Shown: one piece after another, positions 1 to 8,445 of the stretch
Layout of the letters: the number at the start of each line of letters is the position of its first letter
Position numbering within the stretch: the first letter of the stretch is position 1
Assembly: GCF_000003855.2 (NCBI RefSeq)
Contig: NW_003101642.1
Span: 240,152 to 260,127 of the forward strand
Length of the DNA stretch: 19,976 bases
Reading direction: 5' to 3'
Origin: Blastomyces gilchristii SLH14081
Taxonomy: Eukaryota; Ascomycota; Eurotiomycetes; Onygenales; Ajellomycetaceae
The notes under the pieces: model-generated
What the model saw: only the letters and a program-made list of their open reading frames with translations
The model's database searches: none
What the model was told of the DNA's origin: nothing
Made by a program: the position numbers and the translations under genes

Positions 1-179
1 TTAGTATGTATAATATACATAAAAATATAAAAAAGTTTAAAAACTCTCAAAAATCATATTTATCAAAATAATATAAATAGAAACTTAAATTATATTTATC
101 TTATCTTCAGATTGTATTTGAATAAAAAGTTAACTTTGTACTTCTTCAAGAATCAAACTTTGAGACTGAGTAAAAGCAT

Positions 180-3100
180 ATCATTTCTCATTTAAGCTAT
201 TACTACTTTCTACCTGAAAAATCTGAGATAAAATCAAGAGTAGTGATTTATGAGAGAAAAAGATCAAGATATTAATTTAATCTGAGATTTGATATTATAT
301 CTGACTTCAATATTCTAGTGAGTGATATTATAGATAAAGAGAATAAGTTTAATACTATTCAACTTATAAATATCTATAATGAAAAGTCATTGAAAGAAAA
401 CAACAATATCTGAATAATTAATAGAGAATTTTTAAATATAACTCTCTTAAAAAACTCTATAATTATAGAAGACTTTAATGCATATTATTTCTAATAAAAC
501 TCAGAATGCAGAAGAGCAGTAAGAGTAGATAAACTGATTAAATGAACTTTTAAGTATTTAATAGATTTAGTTAACAAGTCTGATTAATAAACATTCTTTA
601 AAAGATATGAAATAGAAATCTATTATAGATCTAACTTTCATATCATAAAATCTAAGTAAAAAAAGACTTATAAACTGATTTATTAATTCAAATGAGATCT
701 CAGAATTAGATCATGAGATTATTCAATTTGATATTAAACTGAGTGAAAAATAAAGAAGTGAAAATCCTCTTCTCTCTAATTAGTATAACTTTGAAAAAGC
801 TGATTGAAAAGCAGTTGAAGAAAGTATAAAACAGATGAAATCTGAAAAGCAAAGTGAGCTCTATTGAAATTAAAGTTAAGATATCTTAAATGAAATACTT
901 AAGAATAGATTAAAGCTGATTACATCTATTCTTCTAACAAGTATTAGAGAAAATATTTCAAAGAAAAAGTCTTCTGAGTATTTCAAATCTTGATAAAATG
1001 AGAATATTACTTCTAAAAGAAAACAATTAGTCACTGCTAAGAGAGATTGAAAGAATGACTTAATATCTGATAAAGAGTTCAAAGCTATTCAAAATGAATA
1101 TTTTTCAGATATTAAAAGAGTTAAAACAGACTACTGAAACAAATTTCTTAAAGAAGTATAAGAAAAAGAAGTTTTTAAAGTCTTTAACTATACTAAAACA
1201 AGAAGTGTAGTAAAGCTTTCAATCTTAGAATATGAATTTTAGAATGAATTATATACAGCAAACTCTTTTGAGAAAAAGTGTTAAGCTTTTATAAGAATTC
1301 TCTTTCAAAACTTATCATATTTAGAAGAGAAGAATATATCATTTTATAAATATATCAATGAAAATAACTGAGAATGATCTGAGCTTATATATAATGAACT
1401 AGAGTCAGCTATATTCTCAAGTTCAATTAAAACTGCTGCAGAGTCTGATTCAATCAATTACTTAATTATTCAAAACATATATTTCTACTTGAAGAATGAA
1501 TATTTTGAGCTCTTTTTCAATCTCTTAAAAAATGATTATTATTCTGAATACTGAAGAGAAGCTACTGAAGTAATTCTTACAAAATCTAATAGAAAAGCTT
1601 TAATTTCTAAGTTATATAAAGTAATATCTTTATAGAACTGTTTAAGAAAAAATTCTAGAAAAGATAATAGCTACTAGATTATCTTTTATAAGCTCTATTA
1701 GTAATTCTCTTCTATTTAATGAATAAATGAGAGATAGAAAACAATATTCTATAATTAACACTGTTCTTTCAGTTGTTCATGATATTTAAGTAGCAAAGTA
1801 TGAAGATCTGGTCTCAACTCCAGTTTTTATTAATATAAAAGATATATTTAATTATGTTTCAAAGTCTAAGATGATTCAAACTTTGAAAATGTTAAAACTG
1901 TCACTTTCTCTAATAAAATGAGTTAACTATTTCATATTTAAAAGAATTATAGAACTATTCTTTGATGAAATAAAATAAGATAAAACTGAGATAAAAATAG
2001 AAGTACTGTAAGAATCTCTAATCTTATCTGTTTTATTTACAATATACACTGCATATCTATTCAAGAATAGAGAGAAGAAAATAGTGAGATCTTTAAGTTG
2101 TATAGATAATGTTAATCTACTCTACAGTTCAAAGACAATCAAAGAGAATTTAGAACTGATTGAAAAAGCAGTAAAGAAAATCTTTGTTAGAGCAGATATT
2201 AATCAAATTCAATTTAATATGAATAAAACTAAGTTAATTCACTTTTTTCTCAGATTCAATAAGAAAGAACTAAGTCTAACTCTTTTAAATAAAGAGATTA
2301 AATCTAGTTTGAATATCAAATGACTAGAAGTATAATTAAACTCCAAGTTGAATTTTAAATATCATATTCAATAAAGAATTATCAAGACAGAGAGACTACT
2401 GAATAGTATAATCACACTATTAAATACTGAGAGAGATTTATTCTTGCAGACTATGAGACAGTTATACATAGTCTGTATTATCTCAGTAGCTGATTATGAA
2501 GTTTAAGTTTGATGAAGTAATCAAGATAATTTCACTGAACTCTTTTAAAGTCTGTAAAATAGAGCTTTGAAAAGAATTCTGAGAGCATTCAAATCATCTT
2601 TTATTAAAGTAATGAAAATTGAAGTTTTAATTTTATCTTCTACTATTTGATTTGAAAAGGCCTGTATAAACTATACTCTGAGAGTTATGAAGATGAGTTT
2701 AAATTATATAATCAGAGAAAGAGTCTCTTCTTTATTTTCATCAATTAACTCAGAAAATAAACTGAATTGAAATAGATTTCTTAATTGAAATGAGAATAAT
2801 TCTTCAAAGAAAATACTCTCTCAACTGTACAAATTATATTCACTGATTAAAAATCAATTTTCTTTATTAAATATTGAGAAAATTGATCATAAGAAGATAT
2901 CTCTCTGAAGAGAAAAGCTAATATCTCTCATAGACTTATAAATAAGTGAACTATCTAAAGAGAGAGAATATGAACAGTATTTAAAGAAGATCTTTACAAT
3001 CAATATAAAAGACTCTATTCTGATTTACTCAGATAACTTAAAAAATAAGAGTTTGAACAAATTAAATGCAGACATTGCTTATACTGAAGATAATATTAAT

Positions 3101-3948
3101 TTCATCTCAGATTTCTGAAATTTAAGCTGTGAATCTGAAGTCTTTGATGCTGAACTATTTACAATAGTAAAAGCTTTCAAACTTATTAAGATAAAATCTT
3201 ATAAAAGAGAAAATAGCTTGAAAGAGATATAAATATTCTCTAATAATCAAGCTGCTTTGAAAAGTCTTAAAAATAGTCAGATTTATAATGATCAAATGAA
3301 TCTTAAACTGATTTTAAATTGTGTTATGAAAATTCAAAAGAGAAGAGTATTAAAACTAATAATTCATCTACACTAAGTTTCTACTTATATAAATATTCAT
3401 GATAATGAATTCGCTAATTTAGCAGCAAAAAAGAGTTCAGAATTAAGTAGATATATTCAAAAAACTGTGTTCTGATCTTTTATAAAGAGAAAGATAAAAG
3501 AATCTTATTTAAATAAATGAAATAAAAGCTGACAGAAGTAAAAGAAGAGTATATATTATTCAAGATTTGAGATAAAATCTAAGTAAAAATCTTGTTCAAT
3601 TAAATGTAAAAATAAAATATTCTCATCTATAATTCAGCTGAAACTAGAACATGATTATTTCAAATTCTATATACAAAGATTTGATGATAGATTTGATTCA
3701 ACAGAATGCTTATTCTGCAATGCAAATGAAAATTCTAAGTATACTATTATACATTATGCATTATACAATAGTCTCAGAGTCAGATTAAAGAAGAAGTATG
3801 ATTTAAATCAATTAAATATAAGATTCTTATTCTCAACTAAAATAGGAATTAAATACTTAATAGACTTTCTATCAGAAACTCAAGCAGCTATAAGAAAATA
3901 ACTGTATTCAAAAGTATCTGAATATGAAGAGATGAAAATTTATTAGAT
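180..3948 (+). pseudogene. LINE ORF2 pseudogene (endonuclease, RT, RNase H)
   Basis: This is the degraded LINE polyprotein, which would nick target DNA and copy the element's RNA into it. The endonuclease shows DFNA at 471-482, a SIIDLTFI block near 611-645, and an SDH motif reduced to LDH followed by EIIQF near 706-725. The RT shows VHDI near 1787 and the catalytic box as C-I-D-N at 2099-2110, where I/V-D-D is expected; the second Asp has become Asn. After it comes the family pattern ending in NKTKLIHF. RNase H shows FSNNQAAL at 3234-3257 (normally DNQAA) and HDNEFANLAAK near 3399-3430 (normally GNE-AD-LAK). A CLFC...H...H finger sits near 3709-3760. The frame holds over long stretches if TGA is taken as a mutated Trp codon. 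The start and end given are approximate. Confidence 0.88.
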
Positions 3949-4304
3949 ATAGTCTGTTAAAACAGCTATACACTATCTTTTAATAATTTCATTTTATTAT
4001 AGTCTCTCTTTACTGTACTTGTTCTTTTCTCTTCTTTTCTATCTATCTATTTAATATGTCTATCTTTAAGACTATGTTCTCTTTTCCTTTGTCATGATAT
4101 TTTTAAATGATTTCAAAGTATCAGAAGGTGTTGAAATACTGCAATTTATAAACAGTTTTTATATTCTGAGCTGAAATTTTCTGATTTTGCATATCTGAAA
4201 TTAGTAAATGTATAATAGTTGACTTTATAGATATAGGAAAAACTCTGAGAACTAAAAGTTCTCAGATAGATATCATAGTCTCTGACTGTATATATCTATA
4301 ATTG
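3949..4304 (+). other. LINE 3' UTR (copy 1)
   Basis: This non-coding sequence lies between the LINE ORF2 stop and the (AAT)n tail. It is matched in inverted orientation by about 5215-5570, the 3' end of the second LINE segment. The alignment is nearly continuous, and most differences are C-to-T or G-to-A in this copy; for example ACGAT in copy 2 is ATGAT here near 4108. The pair therefore shows directly what the mutating process changed. Confidence 0.85.
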
Positions 4305-4328
4305 AATAATAATAATAATAATAATAAT
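4305..4328 (+). repeat. (AAT)n tail of the LINE
   Basis: Eight AAT units end the LINE. Many I-clade and some Tad-clade LINEs carry a short tandem repeat tail rather than poly(A). The same tail closes the inverted LINE segment at about 5183-5213 and the SINE at 17220-17243. The base after the tail belongs to gypsy integrase. The matching TSD copy should lie upstream of the LINE, outside the window. Confidence 0.88.
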
Positions 4329-4974
4329 CAGTTAACAATAATCAGAATATTCTTATAATTCTTACTCTTAGAGAGATTAACAGTGAAGTCAATAACTATA
4401 TCTTATCAGATTCTATCAGAGATATTAAGCAATTTCAGTAGATCTTTTCTATAATCTTTTCATAGAATGATAGAGAAATAATAGTTACAGTTTCAGACAA
4501 AGTATCTGATGCTATTTAATATCTCAGATCAGTAGAACTCTCAAGAGATTATTTAATATAATTACTCACAATCTGAGTGACTGATTATACATAAATCATG
4601 AATCTCTTGTATTATTCTAGTATATAAGAGTTCAGAATGAAAGATTCAGTATTATTCACAGAATTACAGAGCATTATTATCATTAATTAAGTATTTTAAT
4701 ATATCAGTTATTATATATTGTTCTGAAAGAAATTAGAATACTTCTTAATATACTATCTCAGTGAGTATTGAAAGAAGTCTATCAGTCTGAGCTGTTATAT
4801 ATCACAATTTATTCAGTGTAGATTTGAAAGAAGTCAGAATATTAATAACAGTTCTAATCAGAAAAGTATATATAGTGTCATAAGTAATTTCATTATAATC
4901 AACTAGTATCTTCAGATTTAAGAGTTAGTGTTCTCAATTTATTCAGTAAGTATCTGTTATATCAGATAGTATAT
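4329..4974 (-). pseudogene. Ty3/gypsy integrase fragment (pseudogene)
   Basis: This is the N-terminal half of a retroviral-type integrase, the enzyme that inserts element cDNA into the genome. On the minus strand it shows a degraded H2C2 zinc-binding region, with IIQEIHDLCIISHSD near 4600 in place of the family's H...GH block, and a later Cys. The start of the catalytic core, DIVIDFTVNLSKS, lies near 4365-4400 and keeps the first catalytic Asp. The core stops at the (AAT)n tail of the LINE, so the second Asp and the Glu lie beyond the insertion, outside the window. TGA replaces Trp in the conserved segment just before the first Asp. Confidence 0.82.
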
Positions 4975-5168
4975 CTTACTCTTATTAATAAGAGAGTATC
5001 TGTTATCAAGTTCTGACTGTCAGAATGATAGTGTATTATGAAATAAAAACAGCTTAATAGCTCAGATTATTGCATCTGTCATTCAGTAAGCTCATAGATA
5101 ATAGTGAAGTATTTGAGATTCTTATAATCTATAATTGTCTTAAATTTGAAGATACTTTGAAGCTCAGA
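4975..5168 (-). pseudogene. Ty3/gypsy RNase H, distal part
   Basis: This is the C-terminal end of the gypsy RNase H, which removes template RNA during reverse transcription. The minus-strand translation shows IIDYKNLKYF, matching the family's TDHKNLEYF, then a stretch with TGA at the two Trp positions, then QNLITDTLLL, matching the terminal N-ADALSR motif. It continues the half at 6473 in the same frame once the 1276-bp insertion and one TSD copy are removed: EEW on one side joins the SELQ stretch on the other. Confidence 0.85.
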
Positions 5169-5182
5169 GTTTCATTCTTCTA
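5169..5182. repeat. 14-bp target-site duplication, left copy (chimera)
   Basis: GTTTCATTCTTCTA here is identical to 6459-6472. The pair brackets the 1276-bp tRNA/LINE chimera and shows that it inserted as one unit by a LINE-type mechanism. The last two bases could also belong to the tail, so the true duplication is 12-14 bp. Confidence 0.93.
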
Positions 5183-5704
5183 TTATTATTATTATTATTA
5201 TTATTCTTCAATTATAGATGTATACAGTCAGAGACTATGACATCTACCTGAGAATCTTTAGATCTCAGAGTTTTTCCTATATCTATAGAGTCAATTATTA
5301 TGCATTTATCAATTTCAGATATACAAAATCAGAAAATTTCAGCTCAGAATATAAAAACTGTTTATAAATTGCAGTATTTAAACACCTTCTGATACTTTGA
5401 AATCGTTTGAAAATATCATGACAAAGGAAAAGATAACATAGTCTTAAAGATAGACACATTAAATAGATAGATAGAAAAGAACAGAAAGAAACAAGTACAG
5501 TAAAGAGAGACTATAACAAAATAAAATTATTAAAAGATAGTGTATAGCTGTTTTAACAGACTATATCTAATCAATTTTCATCTCTTCATATTTAGATACT
5601 TCTGAAGTTAGTCATTTTCTTATAGCTACTTGAGTTTCTGATAGAAAGTCTATTAAGTATTTAATTCCTGTCTCAGTTGAGAATAAGAACCTTATATTTA
5701 ATTA
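5183..5704 (-). mobile_element. 5'-truncated LINE 3' end (copy 2)
   Basis: This is an inverted copy of LINE positions about 3810-4328: the last part of ORF2, the 3' UTR and the tail. It is less mutated than copy 1. It keeps AAGGTTC where copy 1 has AAGATTC, and GAGACAGG where copy 1 has AAAATAGG. Homology stops near 5704, where the chimera body begins. The (AAT)n tail is at about 5183-5213. Confidence 0.88.
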
Positions 5705-6377
5705 ACTATAAGTGCTAGCCACCCGCAGAATGCATCTTAAGCTAATTACATTTAACCCTCTATAATTAACCGACCACTGCGTCCGTCCTCTCAGGCCAGC
5801 CACTAATTTCCAGAGGCGTTAGTTAGTGGCTGTCATCACTCACTTGATAGTGTACACACATACCAAGCTTTCAGTTGCCGATCTCGGCCCTGTTAAATAC
5901 TCATAGACCTATCAATCAGCTATTGTAGCCTTGCTCTGTGTTAGAGACTAATTATAGACTTAATGACTGCAGTTCTCCCTGCCAGTATTAAGGCTTGACA
6001 GTGAGCTTGCAGACTCTAGTCTATCAGAGTGCTCGGTCTAGAGCCTAGATGCACATCTAGACCTGCTAGTCAGATGATTTTTAAAATCATTTTCTGTATT
6101 TAAGAGAAAGCTAGACTCTGATGACAGCTCTAGTTAGAGACTTACTTAAGTAGTGTATAATCACTATATTAGACTTGACTCTATATTATTAGAATCTTGA
6201 TAAGTGCACAGTAGAATAGTGAGACATTGACATCTTCTACTAACTCTGATAGATGTTTGTAGAATCTCACTTAACTAGTGACTTAACTTACAGTAGAGAG
6301 TTCTACCCTGCATCAAGTCTTATTAATTAGACTCAGTCTTTATTACATGAGAGCTTTCATGAGTAAGAAGTGATAGA
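5705..6377 (-). other. Body of the chimera, origin unknown
   Basis: This 673-base stretch matches nothing I recognise and holds no open frame of note. It is a mosaic. From 5711 to about 6060 it has ordinary composition, with at least eight CG dinucleotides and several CC and GG. From about 6070 to 6377 CG and GG are absent, and CC occurs only in one CCC. A hairpin with a 10-bp stem lies at 5797-5806 and 5823-5832, and an 8-bp inverted repeat starts near 6037 (GGTCTAGA and its complement). It may be a captured transcript or non-coding RNA, or a degraded SINE body. Confidence 0.5.
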
Positions 6378-6458
6378 TGCCAGTGATGAGATTCAAACCC
6401 ACATATCTCTAATATGTGCAGCCTTGATTATCAGTCTTATCAACTGAGTCACGCTGGC
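6378..6458 (-). ncRNA. tRNA-like head of the chimera (not a functional tRNA)
   Basis: The minus-strand sequence opens GCCAGCG and closes CACTGGC plus A, a 7-bp acceptor stem with one mismatch. Before the closing half is a T arm: stem GTGGG/CTCAT around loop TTTGAAT, where TTCGAAT would be normal. The B box GGTTTGAATCTC is at 6388-6399, and an A-box-like stretch TGACTCAGTTGATAAG lies near 6435-6450. The D and anticodon arms fold poorly. A stem CTGAT/ATTAG encloses 16 bases, so an intron or a long variable arm is possible, but no anticodon can be assigned. The CG losses in the T loop and acceptor stem match the window's mutation pattern. It probably gave the element an internal Pol III promoter. 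Confidence 0.72.
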
Positions 6459-6472
6459 GTTTCATTCTTCTA
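6459..6472. repeat. 14-bp target-site duplication, right copy (chimera)
   Basis: Identical to 5169-5182. On the minus strand it directly precedes the GCCAGCG start of the tRNA-like head, so the chimera begins at the first base of the tRNA, as expected for a full-length Pol III transcript. Confidence 0.93.
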
Positions 6473-7923
6473 GATAGTATACTATTGTAAGAAGTTTCTT
6501 ATTATAGATCTTATAGTTGTATTTAACAGAGCTTAACTTCTTAGATATAAAGATGTATAATTATAAGATATCTTTATTATTATATTATAATATAGCTTTC
6601 TCTGTAATATAATCAGAGAAGTCAGCTTTAACAACTATTTCACAGTCAGAGTCAAATATTATTAATAGAGAAGTATTAATAAATATCTTCTTTATTTATA
6701 TAAATGCAGCTTCAGTGTTTACTAATTATTGAAATACTAAGTTTTTCTTAATAAGTTCTGTAAGTGATCTTATAATGTCTGAGAAGTTTTGTATAAATTG
6801 TTAATAGAAGTTAGTAAATTTAATAAAGCTTTATATATCTTTCACAGTATGTAAAGTCTTTCATTCAAGAATAGTAGAGATCTTTTCAGAATTTATTCAG
6901 ATTTCCTTATCAGCTTCTATAATAAAATCTAAATATTTCATACTCTTAACTTCAAAATTATACTTATCTATATCAATTGATAGTTCTGCTTCTTATAGTT
7001 ATTATAGTACTCTTTATATATACTCTTGATATTCTTTTCTGAACTTATCAGTAAAAATGAGAATATTATCAAGATAAGCAGATATAAATTTATCAGAAAA
7101 ATCTCAGAGTGTTCAGTTAATATACTTCTGAAATATACTAAGAGTATTAGTTAATTCAAAAGATGTGACTACTTATTTAAAGAGATTATATTATGTTCAG
7201 AATACTGTGAGTCACTTATCTTCTTCAGTGATACAGATCTTATGAAAAGCAGTAATAATATCTAGTTTTATAAATCATTGAGCTTGTCTGACATAAGCTA
7301 GAGTTTCATTGATAGAAGATAAGAAATAGCAGTCTTTCTTTATTAATCTATTCAGTTCTTAATAGTTTATACAGAATTAAAGTTCTTCATCTGATTTCTT
7401 TGTAAAGAGAATAGAAGCTGTAGTAGAAGAGTTACTAATATATATAAATTTCTTATTCAACAGATTATTGAGTATCTTTCAAAGAAGAAGAAGTTCATCT
7501 CAGAATATATTATAAAGAGAGTCTTACAGTAATTCAGAATTTTTATCATTCTTCTTTTCTAACTTGATACTGTGATTTACTTCTGAGTCTTATAAAGAGA
7601 GTAGATTTGTAATATTATCTTATCAGAAGATATCTAGATATTCATGATATTATTAAGAGAGTTTTATATAAGAATCTATTATTGTAACATAAGATAACTT
7701 TTCTAGAACTTTTTTAATATTAGTCAGACTGATGAAGTAAATTATTAGTTAATTTTACTATCAGTGACTTTGTTAGAAGCTTTTTCACAGTATTTTATGT
7801 ATATTAACAGAGATGTGTGTAGATTTATAGTCTTGTGAACATTATCTTTATAAATTCGATTATTATTTTAGATTATTATTTTTCTGTTCTGAGCTTTTAA
7901 TAAGATACTTTATTCTAGATAGT
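6473..7923 (-). pseudogene. Ty3/gypsy reverse transcriptase and proximal RNase H (pseudogene)
   Basis: The minus-strand translation runs from the protease/RT linker through the whole RT into RNase H. Visible are FTKKSDEELWFCINY near 7385 (family FVKK-GG-LR-CVDYR), LDIITAFHKI near 7245 (family LD-R-A-H-I), and the active site AYLDNILIFTDK at 7045-7080, where YLDD has become YLDN. Next come SIDIDKYNFEV and KYLDFII in the 6900s, then the RNase H opening IIFDSDCEIVVKADFSDY near 6610-6660 and SKKLSSVKYNYKIY near 6500-6545. The W in these motifs is TGA in the DNA. The right end, LELV-TGA-LS, joins the gag-protease half at 8446 exactly when the hAT insertion is removed. Confidence 0.9.
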
Positions 7924-7931
7924 CAGACAAG
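7924..7931. repeat. 8-bp target-site duplication, left copy (small hAT)
   Basis: CAGACAAG, repeated exactly at 8438-8445. An 8-bp duplication is the hAT superfamily hallmark. Confidence 0.92.
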
Positions 7932-8437
7932 TAGACTGACCGTGTGACCGTGTCTGAGACCAGAACCGGATTTTTTGATAGTCTCATTATCAATTTGACT
8001 GATCCCATTACACAGTTTTAACATTAGATAGTAGTTTCATACTGTCTCAGTGAGCCTTACTGTCTACTCTTGTCACATTTTTCAAATGAGATCATGATTT
8101 TCACTTCTCAATTTAAATTATTTTTATTGCTTTAAATGACTTTAAATCTCATTTGAGTATTACCAAAAAGTGTTACTTTTTAAAAAATTAAAAATAGTCT
8201 AAAAAAAACCTTAAAATGTCTAAAAATAGTAACTTTATGCCAAGAATGAGACTAAATGGGATCAAATGAGATCACTTTCTCATTTTTTTCAAGTCATGGT
8301 TTCATTTTAAGATCTCATATATGGTCACTTTGCATGTTTTTTTAATGACTAGTCCCAGCGGGATTCACGCCAAGAAATGTATGAGACCAGATCAAATGAG
8401 ATCAAATATGAAATTCATGGTTCCAGCGGCTAGTCTA
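7932..8437. mobile_element. Non-autonomous hAT element (MITE), 506 bp
   Basis: A short DNA transposon interrupts gypsy between protease and RT. Its ends are imperfect terminal inverted repeats: TAGACTGACCGTGTGACC at the left and, read inward from the right, TAGACTAGCCGCTGGAACC. It is flanked by the 8-bp duplication CAGACAAG. It has no coding capacity, so transposase must come from elsewhere. Its right-hand 90 bases (about 8347-8437) closely match 17501-17593, the end of the hAT transposase relic in this window. Copies of an AAATGAGATCA-like motif near both ends are candidate subterminal transposase-binding repeats. It keeps several CG, CC and GG and so largely escaped the mutation that hit its host element. 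Confidence 0.9.
8083..8404. repeat. Subterminal repeats AAATGAGATCA in the small hAT
   Basis: The motif occurs at 8083-8094, inverted at 8146-8156, at 8261-8274 and at 8391-8404. A related ATTTGATCCCATTTGAT pair lies at 17531-17547 in the large hAT end. hAT transposases commonly bind short repeated motifs inside the terminal inverted repeats, so these are candidate binding sites; that role is inferred. Confidence 0.6.
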
Positions 8438-8445
8438 CAGACAAG
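8438..8445. repeat. 8-bp target-site duplication, right copy (small hAT)
   Basis: CAGACAAG, identical to 7924-7931. Deleting 7932-8445 restores the gypsy frame across the junction. Confidence 0.92.

Larger units (their letters stand above)
1..4328 (+). mobile_element. Tad1/I-like LINE retrotransposon relic, 5' end outside window
   Basis: A non-LTR retrotransposon fills the left fifth of the window. The order seen is endonuclease (about 180-740), reverse transcriptase (about 1400-2330), RNase H (about 3050-3480), a C-terminal Cys/His finger (about 3700-3760), a 3' UTR of about 350 bases and an (AAT)n tail at 4305-4328. This is the layout of fungal Tad1/I-clade LINEs. The 5' end and any ORF1 lie off the window. 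Immediately after the tail the sequence becomes Ty3/gypsy integrase on the opposite strand, so the LINE landed inside that gene. It is dead: nearly every expected Trp codon is TGA and many Gln codons are TAA or TAG. From 301 to 600 there is not one CC, GG or CG. Confidence 0.9.
5183..6458 (-). mobile_element. Chimeric retrosequence: tRNA-like head, unknown body, LINE 3' end
   Basis: One 1276-bp insertion sits in gypsy RNase H. On the minus strand it starts at 6458 with a tRNA-like sequence, runs through a body with no recognisable origin, then passes near 5704 into the 3' end of the same LINE family seen at 3820-4304, and ends in (AAT)n. Perfect 14-bp duplications flank the whole unit, and the gypsy frame closes when it is removed. 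The three parts therefore moved together as one RNA. Template switching by the LINE RT would produce this. The MINE chimeras of Magnaporthe, which fuse an unrelated sequence to a 5'-truncated MGL LINE, are a known fungal precedent. An oversized SINE borrowing a LINE tail is the alternative. No coding sequence is seen. Confidence 0.88.

Noticed and set aside
876..1082. Minus-strand open frame as a gene
   Set aside because: It is antisense to the LINE ORF2 relic and has no recognisable motif; open by low stop density on that strand.
6378..6458. A functional host tRNA on the minus strand
   Set aside because: D and anticodon arms do not fold, no anticodon can be assigned, and it begins exactly at the insertion boundary of the chimera.
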